64,000 nucleotides of DNA from Sipunculus nudus. Taxonomy: Eukaryota > Annelida > Sipuncula > Golfingiida > Sipunculidae. Both the position numbers and the translations under genes were made by a program. Under the pieces are notes generated by a model that was not told the DNA's origin, did not search any database, and saw nothing but the letters and a program-made list of their open reading frames with translations. The DNA lies in the NCBI GenBank assembly GCA_026874595.1, contig CM049308.1:23274367-23338366 (forward strand). The letters run 5' to 3'. This document shows, one piece after another, positions 59,380 to 64,000 of this stretch; the first letter of the stretch is position 1, and every line of letters begins with the position of its first letter.

Positions 59380-59965
59380 AATTCCTCTTCTGGTTTGGAA
59401 AACCATGTACTTTTTTTATATAGTTATATTACCAGGTTTAATATTTTCGGCTCACATTATATTACAGAAAATACTACAGTATATTCATATTTGCATGTGT
59501 ATAAAACTCCGAAAATTTACAGAATTTCAGTTCTAAAATTCAGATTCCAGTATATATATTGACACTGTAAGCTTATTTTGCTCTTGTATTAATTCATACA
59601 CATGTCACTGATGCACATTTATCCATCTGGACCAGGCCCCCCACAGTGACCTGCCACTGTGTTGATAAACTTTTAAAACTAATCATATGCATGAATCCAT
59701 GTTGCTTTGAATATTTCATTACAAATAGCCAATCTGATTTGGTGCTTTCATGTTGTCCTACCAGCAAAACTGGTTTGATTACATTTCTGTAAGATGTATA
59801 ATTATTCAGTCTTCCAGGTTTGAGGTCTGTAATCTGTGTGAATTGAAATAGCCATAAAGTCATGGAACAATAAAATCAAGAGGCATATGAGTCTTTTGAA
59901 TTGTGAACCTTCCTCATTTTTTCTTAAAACTTGCAGGTGACAGGGATATGTAATGCAGGAATCTT
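59380..59965 (+). repeat. Local duplication, right copy (uninterrupted)
   Basis: Partner of 57601-59340, see the blocks listed there. It shows the pre-insertion state of the SINE site. The minus 89-codon frame at 59594-59863 is not conserved in the left copy. Confidence 0.7.
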
Positions 59966-60368
59966 TTGTGAGGGAATTCTTCTATCACTTAAATTGCTTT
60001 CAGCAGGCTGACCCTACTGATGACAAAATCATATAATATTTCCAAAACATAGTTTTTCCTGTATTATCTAGAAACATATGGAATTCATTTTTTTTCTGTA
60101 AATGGATTAAATTGCAAAAGTTGAAGTAATAAATTAAAATTGTGACTAGTGTTATGTTGGGATGACTTGATCCCCAGTTTTCTGAGTTGCTTCTTAAATT
60201 TCTCAATTTGCCACTCATGACTTGCCAGCCATATTTTTTTCGAATATTAGTCCCCTCTAGATACTGGTAATATTGCAGGGCAAGTACCATGCTGTAAACA
60301 TGATGCTAATTAAACTGTCATATTTGGATTATTAAATTGCTATTTCCATATGCTAATTCCCTTGCCAA

Positions 60369-60370
<2 letters not shown>
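59966..60370. other. Unassigned AT-rich DNA
   Basis: The minus 96-codon frame at 60000-60290 has no recognisable domain. Confidence 0.35.

Positions 60371-60439
<69 letters not shown>
60371..60439 (+). repeat. (AT)34 microsatellite
   Basis: About 69 uninterrupted bases of alternating A and T, self-complementary and able to extrude as a cruciform. Exact length is likely to vary between individuals and assemblies. Confidence 0.97.
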
Positions 60440-60441
<2 letters not shown>

Positions 60442-60529
60442 AAAGTGCTGTTCTTTGCTTCTCTGATTGGTACTTCCAATATATAGTTTTATGAAAAGAG
60501 ATGGCATTGCCTCACCAATGACATATTAA

Positions 60530-60635
60530 AGCCTCCCCCATTAGGAGGGGATTCTTAAAGAGCCTCCCACGAGTGCATTGCACTCGGGACATGAATATAA
60601 CTTAGTGTTCGGCACTCACGACATGTGAAAGGTCC
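60530..60635. repeat. Cluster of short hairpins
   Basis: Three stems occur in about 90 bases: CCTCC...GGAGG (60532-60548), CGAGTGC-ATT-GCACTCG (60570-60586, perfect) and AGTG-TTCGG-CACT (about 60604-60616). The phrase CACTCGGGACATG is followed 35 bases later by CACTCACGACATG, so the last two are related by direct repetition. It may be the end of a dispersed element beginning with the AT microsatellite. Confidence 0.45.
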
Positions 60636-62614
60636 ATGGGGACATCATATATGCCTGTCCTAATTGTAATGACAAAATGACGAAATAGCCGGTCAGAATT
60701 TTAATGGCGAAGTTTATGGTAAATTCTGATAATCCTGTCTTACACCAGGTTCTGTTTTTAGCATACAATCTGCAAATTCACAATAAATATGTCAGATACA
60801 TGGTTTTTTTAACGGAGTACAATAAAATAAGACACCTTTGATAGGTATTTTTATTCTCACTACAAGTCGAGAATGATCTTTTAAAGGGATTGACATGTGT
60901 ATGTCAGTATCAGTATTCTGTTCATTTTTTTAATTGGGTGGCTTCTCTTAGGTCTCCCAGAGAGCAACACTACCAGATACATGTTTTTTTGCATTTTTTT
61001 CTTAGAACTACCCATATTTGCACCTGATATCAAGTATTGCTGATTTTCAATAACTGATCTTTGGCACAATATTAGTCAGAGGCTGTCTTTTTTATTACCA
61101 ATGGAAATTTATACAGTAAAATACCATGTTTTAGAATTCCTTACCAAAGCAATATTTTTATGTTAAAACTTTTTCCAAGCTTCCTTCATCATCCAGTTGA
61201 CTACTGGAGTGGTGACAATCCCCCCATAGTAAACCAGATTATTACCTGATAGGAGGGCCAGATGATGGTTGCTTGAATTGTAATTAGTATGAAAGAGAGG
61301 CTGACATTACTGACAATACTACTGCTTGATTGACAGCAAAGTTCACAAAGATAAACCACCAGGAGATTACCATATGGCAAAGAGTGAAAGCCTGGTGGTT
61401 ACACGTATTAATTATTAATTGCTTCTTAACCAATGTGAATGCTTTGTATGTAATTACTTCGAATAATGAATTATCAAAGTTTGACTTGTATAAATAATTT
61501 TATTAACCACTGAGCATTGTCTGACCTTAAAGTTAATTAGATTTCACTGTCTATGTTGTCCAATGCATATAGGATTAATAACCTTGCTAAAGACTGAATA
61601 TCCTGTGGTTCAGATGTTAAATCCATTATATTTTGATCTTCACTTAAAGGTCATGTACATGAGATATTGAAGTGACTGATTAAAGGTTGAGGACTGATGA
61701 TAAAAATAGAGTAAATATCAGGACAGTGAAATTATAGGGAAATCTCTAAATAGGTTTTAACCTATGAAAGATACAACTGCCTTAATCCCAGCATATGGAA
61801 CTAAAATGTGTTTATAAATAAACTTTATCTGAAAAAACAATACTCTACCTTTATGGACTTCATATGCATTTCAATCAGTGTTCTTTTATTGGATAAATGT
61901 AACAATTTTTAAACAGTTTTCTTTAGTGACGATTTGTTTACCATGCAGTAGTGTTTTCTATCACCTCAACTTCAACCATGCACTTGCATTATTTTCAAAG
62001 GTGATATGATCAGTTATATCCTAAATTTAATTGGTTAAATGTTTAAAACACAAGCTCTGATATCTTAAATGGAACAGAATCTTTTATCATACCATAGGTA
62101 TTTAACAATGACATACTGTTATCACTTAAGTGCAGTGTTTATCATAGCTTATGTTTTTCAGTTGAGGTTGCTCTTAAGCCTGTCTGGAAAATGGAGTAAA
62201 TATACCACAAAATGTTTAGTTTGAATGGAACACCAATGGAAAGGTGCCTATTGAGCAGAATCCAATTTCTCGGGATTATGAGTAAGTGTAAAGTTGCATT
62301 AACCCAGATAGTTGCCTGGAAAACAAGTGGCCGAAGAGCTCATAACACTCAGATATGTGTCTGCAGGGTTTGGCCTGACCCTCTGTTATTTACAACAGGA
62401 TTGTGCAAGGGATATATCCTTATTGATATTGCCAATATTTGGGACCATTTGTTATCAGTGTTGGCATGAATTCATGTTAATCATTGATTGGTAGATGAGA
62501 ATATTCTAGAAAATTTATTGGCCTATCAAAAGGTTCTAGTACAGCAGATCTTCATGATTTATACTATTTTTGGTGTAATGATGCACTTTTCAGTATTCCT
62601 GTTGCATTGTTTCT
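60636..62614. other. AT-rich DNA without a recognisable gene
   Basis: No repeat family of this window is seen. The 85-codon frame at 62212-62469, preceded by an acceptor-like TTTTTCAG near 62160, encodes nothing recognisable. Confidence 0.4.
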
Positions 62615-63085
62615 ATTATTTAAAGGGACCTTATCACATAAAAGCATGTTGAATTTATATGAAAAATACATCTTCTGCAAAAATGATGTACTGAAACCAT
62701 TGTACATGAGTGTTAAAAAAGTACAATAACTTGCACCCATGTTTACATAGCGCAACCTACATTTTCAGTTTTATTTCAGGCTCACAACATGTGTGTTTCA
62801 CAACCATGCACTTTCATGTTTAGACTATGCTCCTTGTTTGGAATCTATTGTGGATGCCCAAATCAGACCTCTGGTCATGCAGCCTTGTTAAATGGTAAAC
62901 AGACACACGGGGGCAATGTTAATACTCACACATAGAACCAAACCAATGTGTTAAGCAATATAGTACTGGAGGAGTGGTACTGAGACCATGTGCCAGGAGG
63001 GTTTTTCTGGGAATATTTTGCATAATGAAGAACTGAACTGATAGTTTGATAGAATAAGCAAAATATAGCTACAGATGTTTCTTCA
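62615..63085 (+). repeat. Dispersed repeat H, copy 2
   Basis: Partner of 49770-50250, with AAAGGGACC at the left, AAAGCATGTTGAATTTATAT, CACAACATGTGTGTTTCACA, and GAACTGAACTGATAGTTTGA at the right. Confidence 0.65.
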
Positions 63086-63383
63086 TTGATTCCAGGTATA
63101 TAAAACAATCTGATATTCCTGGTAAAGTTAAGTTTTTAATTAATATTGAGATAAAGATATAATGAGATAAATATCTTCCATGAAGCTATAGTTTACAGGA
63201 ATAAAATCCATGCATAATGTCTTTTGTCAAAACATTAGTGAAAAATATAAGATCCTAAAGATGAAATATTTGAAAGAGTATGTGTAAATGGTAGGATAAT
63301 TGAAAATAAAGACTAACACCACATACCTTTTTTCAGATGCTTTTTCTAAAAATAGGATATGCAAATTCCAGTTTTGCCTATAT
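63086..63383. other. Short unassigned AT-rich stretch
   Basis: No repeat or gene supported. Confidence 0.35.
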
Positions 63384-63875
63384 ATCACTCAACAGGCCTG
63401 GCAAATCATTCTTTTTTAAAAGAGTCACTCTTTTCTTTGAGGATTTTATGAAAATGATGCTATGTATGTACTCATTTTTCACTCTTTTTTTCAGCAGCAC
63501 TCTTTTTTTCCTCTGTTATTCAGTGACAGAATTCTGATACATACTATTTCTCTCAAGTTTTAACAGTCCAGTTAGAACAAGAATTGGACATTTTGCAATT
63601 TTCATGTGTTCAAATGTCCAGTTTGTGTCACAACTTGTAGAAAATACCTTTATCTTCCATGAAGGATGGAAGATGTGCACTATGTATGCTTCTGACTTTG
63701 GGTATGATATATGTGATATGCAAAACACATTTTTATTCAGTCTGTGATAAAAAAAATTAGGGAAATGATGCTAATAATACTCTATTTTTACTCTTTATTT
63801 CATAGAAGTCTACTCTTTTTTTTCAAGTTCACATACTCTTTTTTTCTGTCATTTACCTTAAGCAGGCCTGACAAG
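63384..63875 (+). repeat. CTCTTTTTT-rich duplicated repeat
   Basis: AAAATGATGCTATGTATGTA at 63449 and GAAATGATGCTAATAATACT at about 63764 are each followed by several ACTCTTTTTTT phrases with CAG or CAAG after them. AGGCCTGGCAAA (63393) and AGGCCTGACAAG (63864) occur near the outer limits of the whole segment. This looks like two direct copies about 314 bp apart of a T-rich dispersed repeat. Confidence 0.5.
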
Positions 63876-64000
63876 GTTATGTATCAAAATTGTTTATTTT
63901 TCTCTCTGTTTGTTGGCTTGTTTCATTTTTTTCACAATGTCTTAATGAATATTTTATGGATTTCCATGAAGCATGGAGGAATGCTAAGCCTAGAAGTGTT
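63876..64000. other. Window end, AT-rich
   Basis: Nothing recognised in the last 125 bases. Confidence 0.3.

Overview
This 64 kb window is AT-rich, intron-poor-looking animal DNA in which I find no protein-coding gene, rRNA or functional tRNA that I can support. The open reading frames are short (at most 200 codons). The longest is a by-product of a tandem repeat, and none resembles a protein family I know. The repeat content suggests a mollusc, most likely a bivalve. It includes hairpin-ended elements followed by GTCC/GTCT microsatellite and long tandem monomers, elements rich in TGACCTTGA/TCAAGGTCA, tRNA-headed SINEs and short TA-flanked MITEs. Species cannot be read from the sequence. The window is probably intergenic or inside a large intron.

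Layout. 0-2.9 kb: mostly unique DNA with a fold-back repeat (family F, first copy). 2.86-5.18 kb: first copy of a hairpin-ended element, here called A, with about five 338-bp monomers and a nested insertion. 5.2-10 kb: unique DNA with a TAAT-dense stretch. 10.03-10.77 kb: a 34-bp minisatellite. 11.5-12 kb: second F copy and a MITE. 13.75-17.19 kb: a truncated A joined to a 5'-truncated element B. 17.6-17.85 kb: a GGATCC repeat. 20.2 kb: a (CT)(AT) microsatellite. 21.3-21.8 kb: a local duplication. 22.9-23.7 kb: element D and a second MITE. 25.3-27.6 kb: third F copy with a tRNA-like head, third MITE, a GGACTT array and a polypyrimidine tract. 28.19-32.55 kb: the centrepiece, an intact-looking A interrupted by a complete-looking 3.1 kb B whose tandem array has nested 280/560/1120-bp periods. 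33.8-36.3 kb: a long inverted repeat and a SINE with a target duplication. 36-47 kb: mostly unique, with small repeats. 47.4-48.3 kb: a diverged 100-bp tandem array. 49.8-55.1 kb: dispersed repeats G and H and element C. 56-60 kb: local duplications, one copy carrying a SINE. 60.4-64 kb: an AT microsatellite, hairpins and further repeats.

The unifying observation is that A, B and C share one end architecture: a 5' terminal hairpin, an inverted copy of the 5' end just inside the 3' end, a second hairpin, a CTAG or CTTG terminus, and insertion into a run of T without a target duplication. This is the layout known for non-autonomous Helentron-type elements (HINE/DINE-1) and for the bivalve 'pearl' elements. 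A and B also share a perfect palindrome, AGGTGGCGCCACCT, inside their tandem monomers. Family names are inference; repeats, palindromes and junctions were read directly by eye, and borders of diverged repeats are approximate.
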